Shown here: positions 39,401 to 52,600 of the stretch, one piece after another
How positions within the stretch are numbered: position 1 is the first letter of the stretch
Layout of the letters: each line of letters begins with the position of its first letter
Assembly: GCA_038496675.1 (NCBI GenBank)
Contig: CM076650.1
Coordinates: 7,710,645 to 7,774,644, forward strand
Length of the DNA: 64,000 nt
Direction of reading: 5' to 3'
Source: Rachycentron canadum
Lineage: Eukaryota > Chordata > Actinopteri > Carangiformes > Rachycentridae
Program-made: the position numbers and the translations under genes
The notes under the pieces: generated by a model
The model's input: only the letters and a program-made list of their open reading frames with translations
Told to the model about the DNA's origin: nothing
Databases searched by the model: none

Positions 39401-42400
39401 ACCTGAATCTGCAACATAATTAAAGTTACCAAGTAATTTGTGTAAGCAAATTTGAAATATCATAAAATGGAAATACAGTACAAATACCTAAAAATCATAC
39501 ATTTGCTGTACATCCAGTCGAGTCAATGTACTTTCCACCACTGAACTGTGTGATTGTGTAATTTTTTGGTTGTTTTAATAAGTGAAAGACACAAACACTA
39601 ATATAAACTACTCAACTAAAAAAAACATGACTGATAAGTTGAATGAATGTGTCTGACTTGCTATTTACAGTATATTCATTTGATCATTCGCTCGTTTAAT
39701 TGGCTGTGAATATCATGAATCAGTAACATTTTTTGTTACTGTGTGGAGTTGTGGGGCAATACATACACAACTAATATAAATATATAAATCCACTATATAT
39801 AGAAAAAAACATTAAGAATCATAATGTTTAGTGGACTGTTGTTGGTTGTGTATGTGTGTGCTCATATCTTGTACCGAAGAGGTAATTATCCACAGACCAT
39901 CTTTGACTTGATTTAAAGAGGGGAAGAGTTTTTTCTTCTCTCTGGCCTGTTTTTCATTGTTGAATGTGTATTGTTTTTTTTGGTTTTTTTTGCAATGTTT
40001 ATCATGTGCGAATTTTTACATTGGGAACTAAATGAAACAATGAATGAAATAAATTAAAATATTTGCTGTTTTCCATGGTCAAATTGGGCAGATTAAGCAT
40101 GTTGGGTCAAGTGATTAATTCATTTATACAAGCTCTTCCTGACTCTTTCCTGTCTAGGAGTGTGAGTATGAGTGACATACTTAATGAGGAAGAGGTGGGA
40201 CACTTACCACCACTGAGCCAATCACGACATGAACGCATGAACGAACAGTGCAGCAGCTTCCAGGAAGAGGAGGACCACTGGCAAGATGTAAGAAACTTGT
40301 GACATTAAAACAAAGTAAGCTAGCTGTTTCCATTTAAGTAATAGATGGGGAAATATTCTGTCCACAAACATATAGAAGTGACATGTGTCTTACCTGCCTA
40401 ACCTGCCATTATTTGACACTGAACCTGTGGCAGGACTTGGCTCGTTGGAAGAATCGGCGTCGCAGTGCGTCACAGGAGCTGATCAAGAAAGAGGAGGAGA
40501 GGAAGAGGATGGAGAAAAGGATGAAGGAGGAGGGAAGTGATGGCAACAAGAGGAAAAGCATTAAGACCTACAAAGAGATTGTGGAGGAGAAGTAAGGATG
40601 ATATTGAGGCACACAGTGTTGCACACAGCCCTTAACATGAGATAAACCTTTTTAAAGTCGGACAGATTTGAACTTTGATCCTTGAATAGACAAAAAGGCA
40701 AACATGTTATCAAAAACACTACCTTGACATCAAATGCTTTGCGTGTCTCTGCTCCCTCTTTCTAGGGAGCGTAGAGAAGCAGAGTTGTGTGAAGCCTACA
40801 GGAATGCAGCAACACCAGAGGAGGCGGCAATGGTTTTACAGCGTTACGCTCTCCGCTTCACCATCAGCGACGCAACACTGGACAGCCTAAAACTGCCTAG
40901 ATCCACCTCCAAACCCAAATCAGACCCAAACCAGGTGGACACAGAGCACAAACATTCATCAACTATTAATGACTCTGAAATATCAGAACCTCTACACAAA
41001 ACAGAACCAACTGTTATAACTGAAACGAAGGAAATTAAACCGGAGGAGATGGAGAAAGAGACCACTTCTCAAGAAGCATCAGTTTCTGCCTCCATCAGCT
41101 CCCAAACACCTAACACCACGGTCACAAGCTCAGAAATCACACCACCCCAGTCATTAGAACTGAATGAACCTCAATCCAAACCCACAGAGTCTCCAACCAC
41201 ACATCAGAAACAACCGATTACAGCAGATGCTCAGCCTCAGAACGAGCCCACAGCACCTCAGATTGCACAAGTGCAGCCTCACACCACAAAGCCACAACAC
41301 ACACTCCCCTCTCCTCCATCTGTACCCTCCAGACCTGTCCCCCTCCTCGCAGCCAAGCCCTACTGCCAGCCCAGGACCACACCCTCTGGACACAAACCTG
41401 TCAAGGTGAGGATGTGATATCAGTCAGTCATATCGACCAGCATCATCTGATACTTGGTCCTTTCACCTTGGTGCCTGCCCTCATGCTCATATTAAAGAAG
41501 TTGTTTGCAGATTTTAGGAAGTTTTACCTCTCTGACTGACTTCCTTTTTTGGTATTGGATCAATACAAATACAGTACTTGCACATTAGTTCCCAAATATT
41601 TGGCTTCTGTTAACTAATAATGTTGCAAAACATGTCTGCTCTTAATCCTTGGTTTTATATAAATTTTTCTACCTATACTGTAAATGTTCTATAATCTTAA
41701 TTTTGCATTGTAATTCCCATATGTTTGATGATAAAAGAATTTAACCTAAAGCCCTGAAAATCCCTTAAACTTCCTCAGAGCAAGGCCAGATTACCATATC
41801 CCCAAACTACACACAGACACGTTTGTGTGACTCTCACTAAGTAAGAAAATTAGACAAGTGAACTTTCCATGATCAAACTATCCTTTTGACCCAGATCTTT
41901 GTGTATGTGCCCCACTCAGATGGATGGGTTGGTGCGAGTGAATGGAGAGGCGACAGAGAATCTACCTGTTTCCACTACAGCTGCCTCCCCTCAGCACTTG
42001 CCACGTGAGATTAAAGACGTCATCTCCAAAGAGACAGACAAAGACATTGCCTCCAAACAGACTGAAAAAGATGTTTCCCCTGTGGAGACAGTGAAAGGTC
42101 GGGAGACAACAGAGCATCCACCACCTCCCCAGACAGAGAAATCAACCATCTCTTCAGGCTCTGCCATCAGCTCCTTAATTGGAGGCCGAAACTGTATCAT
42201 CACAACAACTATTGTTACAGAGCTCACGCAGACTCTGGTGGAGCCTCATCACTCAGATATCCAAAGCAATGGACAGGTAATACTACAAACATGTTAAAGG
42301 ACAGTACCTGTGTTTCTTGTGGTTTAACCCATTTACTACAAATTGTACATACTTAACATTCTCACTGAGCATTGGTTTTCAGATTGTTGAATATGTTTTT

Positions 42401-45400
42401 TACCATGCAGGCAGACCCTTGTTCCAGTTCTGGTCTGTACACTATAATATTCATCTACAGAAACAGTTTAGCTTTAGAGAGGCGCCCCAGGTGCACAGTT
42501 TACTGTCTGCATAGAAATACAGATGAAAGTTGTTTTCATGAATTTTCCATCCTGGAGCATTCAGTGTTTATGGAAATCTTTTACACCTGAGACATGAGAA
42601 TCAGGTGGCAATTCATTCTATTCATGTGCTGCATTGGAGGAAAATTAAACCCTGGAGGAAAACTATGCACAAACATGGACATTATTAAAGTGGTGTGGTG
42701 AATTTCACTTCAGCAGCTGACTCTTTGAAGTCTCTGAAGCACTTGAATCCGTTGTTCTTAATGAGTTATCCTTAATTTTCATTATCACAAAGTGATAATA
42801 CAAATTGAAATTCAAGAAAATAAAGTCTACTTAATGTCCCTATTGGGAAATTGGCTTGTGTGCTCAGTGCTTCTAAAAATAACAAATGCAACAGGGAATT
42901 TACAGACAAAAAACACCACGAGACAATTAAAAAAATTATTAAAAAAATAGTTGCAGTCAGCACTAATCACAACCATAAAAGACAATTAGACAGATCCCTG
43001 GCCAGCTTGATTTTCTTTCCCCTTAAATGATTATACCAAATAAGTACAAAAGGTTTGTTACAGTTCAGTTTACATTGGAGAACTTAATGTTGTCTTAAAG
43101 TGTGGAAGTAGGAATGATAACGCCCAGTGGACAGACAGGAGCCTGAACTAAAACACTCTTCAGCTGTTTACTGTGATAGGTGGCCTATGTAAAGCAAGTC
43201 CAGTCTCCTCAGGTTGATTTTAATATTTCATTTACATAAACTGAGGTGAGTACAAATGCAAGTGACTGTCTGGAGGTTAAGGAAAATCAAAGCTCTTATG
43301 CTACATTTTGAAACAATGTTGAATGTTGTATTATGTAATTTTCACTAAATTGGCTACAATGTCCAAAATCAGTAATATGGTTCATTAAGTATACAGGTAG
43401 AAACGGGACAAACCAGTAAATGTTTTAATCACTTTCAGGTCAATGGCAGCACTGGTTTGTCTGGGACACCAGTGCAGGATAATAAGGCTCAGGCGGCTAC
43501 ATCACCCAACAGCATGCAAGAATATTCTCCCACTGTCACAGGTAAAACTGCTTTACCTCAGACGGCCTCTCAGTTCACTCACTTATAATTTTTAGAACAA
43601 AGCTTATATTTCTCTAAGTTTCAAACAAGTATTGTCTGTAGCATTTCTTTTAGCAGCTGTGAGTTTTATTTTGTTTTCCTCTTCCTGTTCCACAGAGGGA
43701 CTTGAAGAGAGCAGTGTGACTGTGAGTATCTTGAGGCAGTTCCATCTTTTTTTTTCTGTTTCTCCTTCATCCTTAAATTTGCCTCTGTCCTGACCCTTCT
43801 TTCCCAGTAGTCGCTGTAGTCATACTTGTCCTCTCACCTTTCCTCTCTTTCTGTCCTTTTGGTGTGTATACGTGTGTGTGTGTGTCCTTGTTGGTCGGGT
43901 CTGGTTAGATTGAGACCCCCATGTTGAACTTGGCTAAACGTGTTAATCACTGGGTCTGGGACCCCAATGAAGAGCGTAAACGCCTGGAAAGGTGGCAACA
44001 AGAGCAGGAGCGCCTCCTTCAGGTACACTGGTGGAATGGTGTGTACATGCATGGGCCTGGGAATGTTAAGCAAAAAACAGAAAACACAGGCTCTTTTGTG
44101 TGTTTGTATATATGTATATGTGTTCATGTGTGTGTCTACAGGCAGTATTTAATATGTACAGTGTTTCTCTGCAGGAGCAATACCAGAAGGAACAGGAGAA
44201 GCTGAAGAAAGAGTGGGAAAAAGCTCAGCTAGAGGTGGAAGAGGAGGAGCGAAAGCACAATGAAGAGGTGCAAACATACAAACTAACACACTACAACACT
44301 CATGGTTTCCTGGTTTTGTGTGTCATACATCTTCTTCTTTGTATGTTTATTTTGTCTGTACTTCTTCCAGGAGAGACGGATTCTGGAGGAGACTGTGACA
44401 CCCCTTAATCCCACTGGTTTGTTGAACCAGGAGCAGACAGGCACAACTTCCACAGCTTCAGAAAACAACACAACAGAGAAGGCAGATGTTCCCCCACTGC
44501 AAAATGGCCAAAGCATCTCTGTAGGGAATGAGGATCAGCATGCATCAAAGCTGCATTTTTTCCAGGGTGAGCTTCATGCAGAAATACACACTGATATGCA
44601 GATGTGTCCACATTTGTTTGTGCCCAGCTCAGTCAATCAAGTTCAGCCATGTATTCCTCAGAGTGTGTGGGATGATGTTTTTTTTCATGATGCGTCTGCA
44701 GATTCTGTGTGTGATAGTGAACCTGCAAAGAAACAGGAACTGTGGAAGACCGCGTCTTTAGACCGCAACCCTCAACTAAACCAGGCACATGTTGTTAAAA
44801 GGTATATGTGCTTTTCTGATCTTTTTCTTTTTTTCACATATTGGTAACACTGAACAGAAAAGACTTGAACTGTTCTGCTCTGAGAGAGCCTGATCCAATG
44901 AATGGGTCTGAAATGCTTTTTTCTATGTAACTAGATTCCAGCTATTTTGGTCGCATTTAAATTAGCGTATGAAGTAACTGTGGGTTAATATTCATTATCT
45001 GATAATCAATTAAAAGTCCCATTTTATATAAATTGAGTAAAATAAGTTTAGGTTCTAAATTAATATTATGAAGGTATCAAAGCGCTCAGTGCACAGAGAA
45101 ATGCAAAATAACCAGCTGTCAGGACTTCCATAACTCTCAGTCGTGCCCCAAGCCCAGTCCAATGGACCCACCATCCAACCCTGGAGAATATGGTTTGTTT
45201 ACCTAAAATCTGCATCATTTTTATTCAGTCACTCAGAACAACCAATCAGAAGAGAGACTCAGAGCCTCTCACCAACTTGTTGTCACTAGAGCTGTGGACA
45301 GAGCCAGCAGGAATTCATGCTGCATTATTTCATACATTAAATGCATTCATTACCTGAGTGTGTGTTTTGTACCTCTATAAAGTGTTATTTATGTTTTCTT

Positions 45401-47199
45401 TTTGAATTGAATGCCAAGATTTCAACCAAATTGAACAAATGGCTGGAAGGACACTGTGAATGTTTTTATGACAAAAATTTGCTCCTAATTTCTGAACCTT
45501 TCACAGTGAAAAAATGTTCCTTTGCTTGTGTGTGCATACAGTTGTCATCTGAATTCACTGTTGTTGTTGATGTTTTGTATGTCGGTTGTTTGGTAAGGTC
45601 TCCATTATGTTTTGTGTTTTTTATTGACCACAGGTCTGGATCACATGACATAGTAACAGGAAAACAGCAGTCCTCATCCTCACCATCACCACAGCCTCCT
45701 TCTCCCAGCAGGTAATGACACCCATGCACACATATAGAAATACAAATCCAAAAGAAAAGAAAGCTACACTTAAACAAATGACTAAGAGGCTTATGTGGTG
45801 AAATAGGACTAGTATCTGAATTAATGTCCATTTTTACACTGCTGTGTCTCTGTGTAGGTGTGTTAGTGGGAAGAGACTTTGTTCTGGCTGTTCTCAGCCT
45901 CTGGGAAAAGGAGCTGCCATGATCATTGATACACTGGGACTATTTTTCCACATACAGTGTTTCAAGGTACTGTATTATTCTAGTACACACATGCACACTG
46001 ATGAGGAAACTTTATAATTAAATTTATACTGAAGCAACATTTGGCTTCTGTATAAAGCTTTTAAAGATTTGCTGAAGCATCTGTACTACCATCAAAATTA
46101 CTTCCAAGATAATGAGTAAAAAAGATAATGATATGCTTAAAAAAGCAAGAATCATTTTCTGTGTTTGTATGACACATTTATCCATATGAGGATTTGTCTA
46201 AATCAAACCTTTCTATGATTAACGTTGGTCGTTGGCTGTGTTTGTCGTCTCAGTGTGGAGTGTGTAATGGGCAGTTGGGCGACACCACGGCAGGGACTGA
46301 CGTGAGGATTCGTAATGGACTGCTGAGCTGTCATGAGTGCTATATTGCATCGCGGGGTGAGAACAAACAAAATGACATGCACAGACTGGTGCACACATCT
46401 TAAATTAGTTGTTAGAATCATCTGTGGACTACATTCATATATTTTAAAGGAGGTGTGCAATATATTTATTAGCACTGTTAAATTCACCACTTTGGTCATG
46501 ACAAAACAAAAGGTGGAGACTGATGCTCCTACACACACAGGTGAGAAACAGGCATTAACTTTCTTTCCTTGTAGGAAAGAAATAAAATGTCAATGTTTAA
46601 ATAAAATGTTTAAAATGTCCTAAAATGTCATAATGTAACTTGGTGAATCCAGAAGAAACCCTGATTTGAAGAGATTTTGCAGTTCAGCCTATTTTTGCAT
46701 CTCTAATATAACCCTAATTCTAAACTTTAATGATTAATATAAACTGGCCTTAAAAAAGTGGGATAAATATAGTAAATTAAACTGACATCAACTCACTAAT
46801 GTCCTTATTTTAAAGGTAGGAAACTGGCTCCAACTAGAAAAAGAACAGACAGACATTGTCAACATTGTTCCATTTCAGGTTTTGTGTTTTAAATTAGTAA
46901 ATAATTCAAAATACAAAACTGGCCGACACAGCCTAATATAATGTAATTTTCTTACTGCTGGGAATACACATCTGCATTTTTGAGAAGCTGACATAGGCTG
47001 ACACCATCATCTTCACCAAACATACCAGATTAAAAACACAATTTTGGCACAAAGTTACATTTGATATTAATTAACTTACAAGTAGTTTAAATCGCTCCCT
47101 GCATGATATTAGCTGTTTGAATGGGGAAATTAAGTTACATGAGTTATTAGCAGATGTTGATACTGCTCATGGTGTTTCACAGACCTGAATGTGTTGTCC

Positions 47200-47252
<53 letters not shown>

Positions 47253-47278
47253 GCAGAGGACAGCCCACCACATTATGA
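21132..47278 (+). CDS. limch1: LIM and calponin-homology domains protein 1, 30 coding exons
   Basis: Actin stress-fibre associated protein reported to activate non-muscle myosin II. Exons: 21132-21248, 28414-28484, 28595-28664, 28766-28872, 28961-28991, 29104-29214, 29788-29915, 30141-30211, 31136-31337, 31505-31702, 32170-32478, 32652-32921, 34601-34858, 36189-36548, 36688-37017, 38339-38689, 38922-38960, 40158-40287, 40434-40591, 40766-41405, 41920-42276, 43439-43541, 43696-43721, 43909-44022, 44175-44267, 44371-44801, 45634-45711, 45858-45966, 46254-46356, 47253-47278. Sum 5391 nt, 1,796 aa, all phases consistent. Domain order: CH (about 30-169), Ser-rich RDSGYDCWDSERS region, DUF4757-like modules (about 250-880), coiled coil (about 1045-1130), Lys/Glu helix (about 1485-1560), LIM (about 1722-1788). 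The model is maximal; real transcripts probably skip some exons. Confidence 0.95.
21249..28413 (+). other. limch1: limch1 intron 1
   Basis: A 7.2-kb intron between the start exon and the first full CH exon. It holds (TG)n tracts near 23903-23935 and 24384-24420 and several T/A homopolymers. Open frames here (for example 25107-25379 minus, 27624-27953 plus) have no family resemblance. Regulatory elements are plausible but not identifiable without alignment. Confidence 0.8.
28414..29214 (+). other. limch1: Calponin-homology domain exons of limch1 (exons 2-6)
   Basis: With the end of exon 1 (EAQKWIE) these five short exons encode a single CH domain: ALENGILLCELL, then INKLPTPIAGLDN, then FLRGCEELGLKGSQLFDPGD, and finally VFWLGKAA and LNLKEFEGLL. 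Spacing and intron positions follow the LMO7/LIMCH1 type. A single CH domain is usually a protein-binding rather than a stand-alone F-actin-binding module. Confidence 0.93.
30500..30645. repeat. Two (TG)n microsatellites in limch1 intron 8
   Basis: Interrupted TG tracts at about 30500-30533 and 30607-30643, separated by roughly 75 bp of unique sequence. Neither abuts a splice site. Confidence 0.9.
32922..34600 (+). other. limch1: limch1 intron 12
   Basis: A 1.7-kb AT-rich intron that starts with an atypical donor (GTGCCC) after exon 12. No gene or mobile element recognised. Confidence 0.75.
34859..36188 (+). other. limch1: limch1 intron 13
   Basis: A 1.3-kb AT-rich intron between exon 13 (motif-less) and exon 14 (motif copy 4). 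Nothing else seen. Confidence 0.75.
37018..38338 (+). other. limch1: limch1 intron 15
   Basis: A 1.3-kb intron with A/T homopolymers at about 37814-37830 and 38141-38155. Exon 16 after it starts a proline-rich, acidic segment with an in-frame Met near its start. Confidence 0.75.
45858..47278 (+). other. limch1: LIM domain and C-terminal exons of limch1 (exons 28-30)
   Basis: A full set of zinc ligands is present: C-SG-C, 19 residues, H-IQ-C, FK, C-GV-C, 21 residues, C-HE-C. The LIM domain splits between exons 28 and 29 after FHIQCFK. Exon 30 adds only the terminal GRGQPTTL residues and TGA; the PTTL ending matches the known vertebrate LIMCH1 C-terminus. Confidence 0.95.
47202..47249. repeat. 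(TG)24 tract forming the 3' splice site of the last limch1 exon
   Basis: The tract runs uninterrupted into TGTGCAG, the acceptor for the terminal coding exon at 47253, and takes the place of a normal polypyrimidine tract. A competing acceptor (GTGTTTCACAG, ending 47182) lies just upstream of the repeat. Confidence 0.95.
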
Positions 47279-48705
47279 TGACCTGCATTAGAACTGGAAT
47301 CCCACCATGAGCATGCACGCAGGCTGTGATTGGCAGATTCTAGACTCTAGAACCTCGAATCACATTCTGGAACACTCTTGGAATCTCTTCGGAACTTCGG
47401 AATCTTTGTCTCTTTATTTCCCCTTTTTTTCCTTAAATGCACAAATAGCTTTATGGATGTTGCTGGGAGCAGAACTGGACTGACGTGGACTAAACTGCAT
47501 AACGTGACGCGCACATACAGTGGAGTATGTGCCTCTTAACTGTACATGTGTATACACTAATTTTAATAATGTGTAGCATGGACATGATCAAGAAATCTGT
47601 GTTTAGACCTTAGCACATCCATACTTAGCACAGTCAATACACTAAAATAAGAATTTATTCTGTCACGGGATAAACATGTTATGCTACAAGCTAATCACTA
47701 CTGTCTGTACCACATCGCAGTCTCAACATCTCGATTCATTTACCCCTGCTTCTGTGATCATGTGACTCCACTCTCTGAGTGTGTTGTAAACTGGTTTGGG
47801 TTGGATAACCTGAAGTAGCTTGACCATTGTAATGCCTTACTCATCATACTTTGTCATTCGTTTTGGGTTTTGTGTTTACAGTTTTGCATGAACGAAGAAC
47901 ATATATAAGTTATTGTGAGTATTGCTCAGATGGATAGTGTGAGTTTGACGTAGGTTGTTATCTTCTCAACAGTTGAACTTTAACTTTCCTCCTGTATGTT
48001 GTACATCATGATATTTTTGAAGTTTTGGGAATCTGGCAAACTTACATGAGCTTTTTCTTTATATTTCATTGTATAAGAATGGGAATGCATTATATTAAGT
48101 AATAATACTTTGAATTTTAAATATTTCCCCTTTAAGATGTTTTTTGCCATTGTTTATTCTCATAGATTGGCTGCATCCAAATCAGTGCCTTATGTGATGA
48201 ATGCGAGGGTCAGTGTATATTGTGTGCAGGAGTGCTTCTACTCACAGACCTCTGGGTCTTAGCACATTGTGTGCTTGTGTTGTGAGCGTGTGTGCATGTG
48301 TGTAGGAAATCATGCATGTAGGTATGTATGCAATGTGTGATTTGAATTGAAACATAGTTCCATACCAGCAAAACAAAAAAAAATGTAATGGATCAGCCAC
48401 TCCTAATCACCTTCTGTTCTCGTCTACCCTTTCCCATGAGCTAAACCAATGACACAGTTATTTGCTGCTTCCCTGTTAATTTCCCCTTGATATGATCTCA
48501 GTTCACAATGTCCTAAAATCTCTCCTCGTCTGCCTCGATCACAAGTGTTGCCTCCCCAGAGTCTGAGCTGAATTCCTCTCTGTTATTGCCTCTATCAGGA
48601 CACCTGACAGCGTCTTCATCACTCAGAGGAATAGAGCGCCTAGTCCATTGTATTTTATAGCAAGTGTATGTTTATCAATAAAATATTTTAAATGGGGTGC
48701 TGTCT
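47279..48705 (+). other. limch1: limch1 3'UTR with poly(A) signal
   Basis: About 1.4 kb of non-coding sequence after the TGA at 47276-47278, ending with AATAAA at 48677-48682 in a TATCAATAAAATATT context. No other open frame of interest. Confidence 0.8.
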
Positions 48706-49643
48706 GTTTATTTCCTTGAGTTTTCTTTGAAAAAAAAAAAAAAGTTTATATTAAATGAAGATGACCCTATAAATCGTGGAGATGCAGGTATCCAGATACT
48801 TCAGGAGTAGTAGTAGTACTATTTAGATTACTTTATATCTTAAAGGTATAAATACCACCATGTAAAAAATAATCCTCTTTAAGTAAAAATTCAAGGAGGC
48901 TGAGCAATGATCTCTTGTTTGACCTCTTGACACCCACTGTAAATGCCAGTTTCATTGTTTCCCCAGACATCTAGTGACAAACCTGTTCTCTTAAGCTAAA
49001 ATGATTAAATAATTTGTAATAGTAAATTTTGACAAAAATGACAAAAGTATGAAAAATGTACTAGTAACACTTTCCCAGGTGAATATTTGCTGGTTTCAGT
49101 TTTTGATGATAGTAAACTCAACATTTTAGGATTTTCCACTGGTGGTTTGACAAAAAATCTGAATCTGTCAAGTCAGGTTTTAGGCAGAATTTTTTTAGAC
49201 TGTACAAATCAATGAATCATTCAAGAAAACAACTTGTATCTTGGCCCACTGCTCAGCTGGTAACTCCCCAATACGTTTGTGTCAAAACACCTGTGACAGT
49301 ATCTGTTGTTTTATTTCACAATTATTGGGAATAATATTATAAAAAGAAGGTGACCTGGTGTATTTGAGAACTGCCTTGAGATAACTTCTGTTGTTGTGAG
49401 TTAAAGTAAAATAACTTGACTTTAACTGAACTGACATCGGAGACGCGTTTCTATGTTGGTGCTGACGTTTCTCTGGCGGAACCATTGTGCTCGGAACCAA
49501 CAGAGGGGGACCAGAAAAACAGGGAAACCCGGAAGTTTACAAACACTAGCTCTCCCGCCCCTTGTACTGATAATATGTGAGCTAATGTGAGTTGTTGTTG
49601 TTGTTGTTTTTTTCGTCAAAAACGTGGAAATATCCAAACAAAA
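48706..49643 (+). promoter_or_regulatory. tmem192: Short spacer, promoter and 5'UTR of tmem192
   Basis: Only about 950 bp separates the limch1 poly(A) signal from the tmem192 start codon, in tandem orientation. Modest CpG content near 49435-49560 suggests the promoter sits there. No TATA box was recognised. Confidence 0.5.
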
Positions 49644-52600
49644 ATGGACTCAAAGGGACGCGCGCTTTATGCAGTAAGTTAAAATCATTGAACCACAACA
49701 GTTTGACGTGACAGCGGTTAGTTTGTTGAGTGTTTAGCCCCGGAGCTAGTTTGAGCTGACAGCTAAAAAGGAGCAAAATACAAATGTCAATTCCACTGTA
49801 ATCTGTTTTATTTTGACCTGTAGAGTGGTTATTTCTCTCATCTCATCATATTAATTGAACATTAGCAGCTGTAACACATTTTAAAACGTCACATCTGTGG
49901 TCAGTTAGTTCGTGTTTTCTCAGCTGTTTTCCTGATGAGGTTTATGGTTTTTTATTGAAGGCCATTGGAGATTAAAGTCAAGTTTCTCTTTCTCTTTCAG
50001 TCAGAGGTTAGTTATATATAGTCAATTGGTCGTGTTTGTGGGGAAAGAGCCATTTTCTGCACACAAAGGCTGGGACAGTTCACTGGTGCATTGATTGATC
50101 AACAAAAGAATAAATAAATAATCTTCAGCCGTTTTGATAAATGGGGTTATTTTTCAAGCAAAAATGGCAAATTTTATTTGGTTCCAGCTTCTCAATTGAA
50201 AGCGTTTGTTAGTCATACATAAAACTAAACTAAATATCTTGCTGAGAAATTTAATTACATCTTCATGGGCTTTGGGAACATACATTTTTCTCTATTGTTT
50301 TACACTTCATTGACAAAGCACTTAATGGAGACAGTAATTGTTATCATGAAACACTTACATGAATATGTTATTTAAATCATGGATAAGAGAAACCCATATA
50401 GTGGCCCTGGATGGAAATTTGGTATTAAAGCAACACTACAAACAGCAAACAAATAGGAACAGGATAGAGTAAAATATGTAAATATATAAAAGTTACTTAT
50501 AAATCAGGTTGAAAATTAGAAAGCTATATGTAGTCCATTAGCCTAGTGTTAATAAATACACTGTATAGGTGGAGACAGTGATGCTCAGCTTTTGGGGGCA
50601 TTGACATTGTCTGAAATGTGTAGGTTCAGTTATATATTTTTTACGTACGTCATAGTTAGAGATGATGTCGTACTGGATTACATTATACTCAGGGGTGCTT
50701 CTAAGTTTTATGTCTCGATTTCCTGACATGAATTTGGCAGGAAATACCACTGAATATAATACAACAATCATATAATTACATTTACACCTATATAACAGTG
50801 TCAACAAAAACTGAACATTATAGGCATTATAGGCATCATATCACAGATTTTTGCGGTTGAAATAACTGATTAATAAATGGTGGAAGAATTTAAACTGTTT
50901 TTATAATATAATAATATGGTGTTGATTTCAGCAGGCTGGCACCTCAGTAGATCTGACACGGAGTATAGAGGAAGATTCTTTGGTGGATGGACCTTTGATC
51001 TCCCCTGACGCCCTCCACTCTGCCATCAGGAGACAGTTTCAGACTGTACCAACACACTGTTATGCTGGACTGCTGTTTCTGCTGCATGTATGATATGCAC
51101 TCACTCACGCAGAATGAGATATTTGAAGATGTCACTTTGGGCTCTGGGAAAATGTAATGGGCCTTTTTAATATAGACCAATCAACTACTTGATTAATTAA
51201 TAAAATAAGATTAATTGATAATTAAGTCAATGTTAGTTGCTGCCTGAGGGTAAAGTCCTCATTCCTTCAGATAATCTGACTAATGCAGCTGCACTGTCCT
51301 CTTAACCTGGTTACTCACGGTAGTCTTTTTATTTTCTATGTATCATAGTATTTTGCTGCATTTGATGCATCTGTTTCACTTCCACTCCTCTCTTCTTCTT
51401 TTCAGATTGTGTTTGTTGTGTTGTCAGTGTGTGTGTCAGTGCTGTGTGTGATGAAATGTGGCCAAGTGGAGGTGTGTGCGAGTGTTTTGCGTAACGTGTC
51501 AGGTGACAGTGTGATTGTGTTTGGGAAAGTGTGTTTGTGGGTGCTGGTGCTCGTCTTCACTCAGTGTGTGCAGAACCATCACAATCAAGCCAGAAGGAGG
51601 GGATACCTGCGATTCTACCGAGAGACACAAGGATTCGATCACCTGCCACTCACAGTTCAGTCAGCAGGTACAACTGCCCCTCTAACGCTCACATTGAGGC
51701 CTGTTTCCTCCACAAGGTGGCAATAATGCTACAGGATGAGTGTGTCTGTTGTGTTGCAGGGAATGTTTTGCTGTTGGTTGTTCTGGCCGCTAGATTATCA
51801 ACAACTGTTCAAGCCTATATGGTGCTCAGCATCCTGGGGTTGGAACTCCTGGTGGCAGTGCCATGTCTGTTCTATTACACAGGTAAACTGATCTTGGTTA
51901 TTATTTGTTTAATGTTGAGAATCGTGTTGTAATTACAGATAGATCGTGTTTTAAACCACATCGTTTGTGCTTTTACGCAGTTGAATCACGTTTTAAAATC
52001 AAGTTTCTTATTCATGTGCTTAAACGCCTTTACGGTCAAACCATAAACCCCTTGTTACCATCTCATCAAGCCAAACACCCACCTACGTATATACACATGC
52101 ATCCAAACACCCACCTGTTTTCCCAGTTCCACCCTGATACTCCCTTTGCACTAAGAGAAAAAATTTAAATGTAAAAAAGATATAGACAGAAATTTTAATT
52201 GTATATCAGATTTTATAGACACTCACCTGAAATTTATAAACATCAAAAATAATATTTTTTATGTATGTATTCAGTGTCTCAGGTGTCCTGTGAGACAGGA
52301 CACTAAAAGTCTTTTTTGACTGAAAGACCTTGGCCTTTTGGAATTGGGAGACAATTTTTCACATTTTTCTAAGACTGTGTGTCAACCACTCAATTAGTCA
52401 ATAGATTAAATGATTATATAAAAAAATTCATTGGGATGGGAAAAAAAGATCAATAATGACACAATGAACTTCAATGTAAAAAGTAAAAAAAACAGCAGTG
52501 ACACAGCAGCTACGTTGGCACCCAGAGTAGAGAATGTAAAGGCAGCAGCATCATGTGGGCAAATGAAAACATCTATGTATTTCATTTTCTCTTCTCATAA

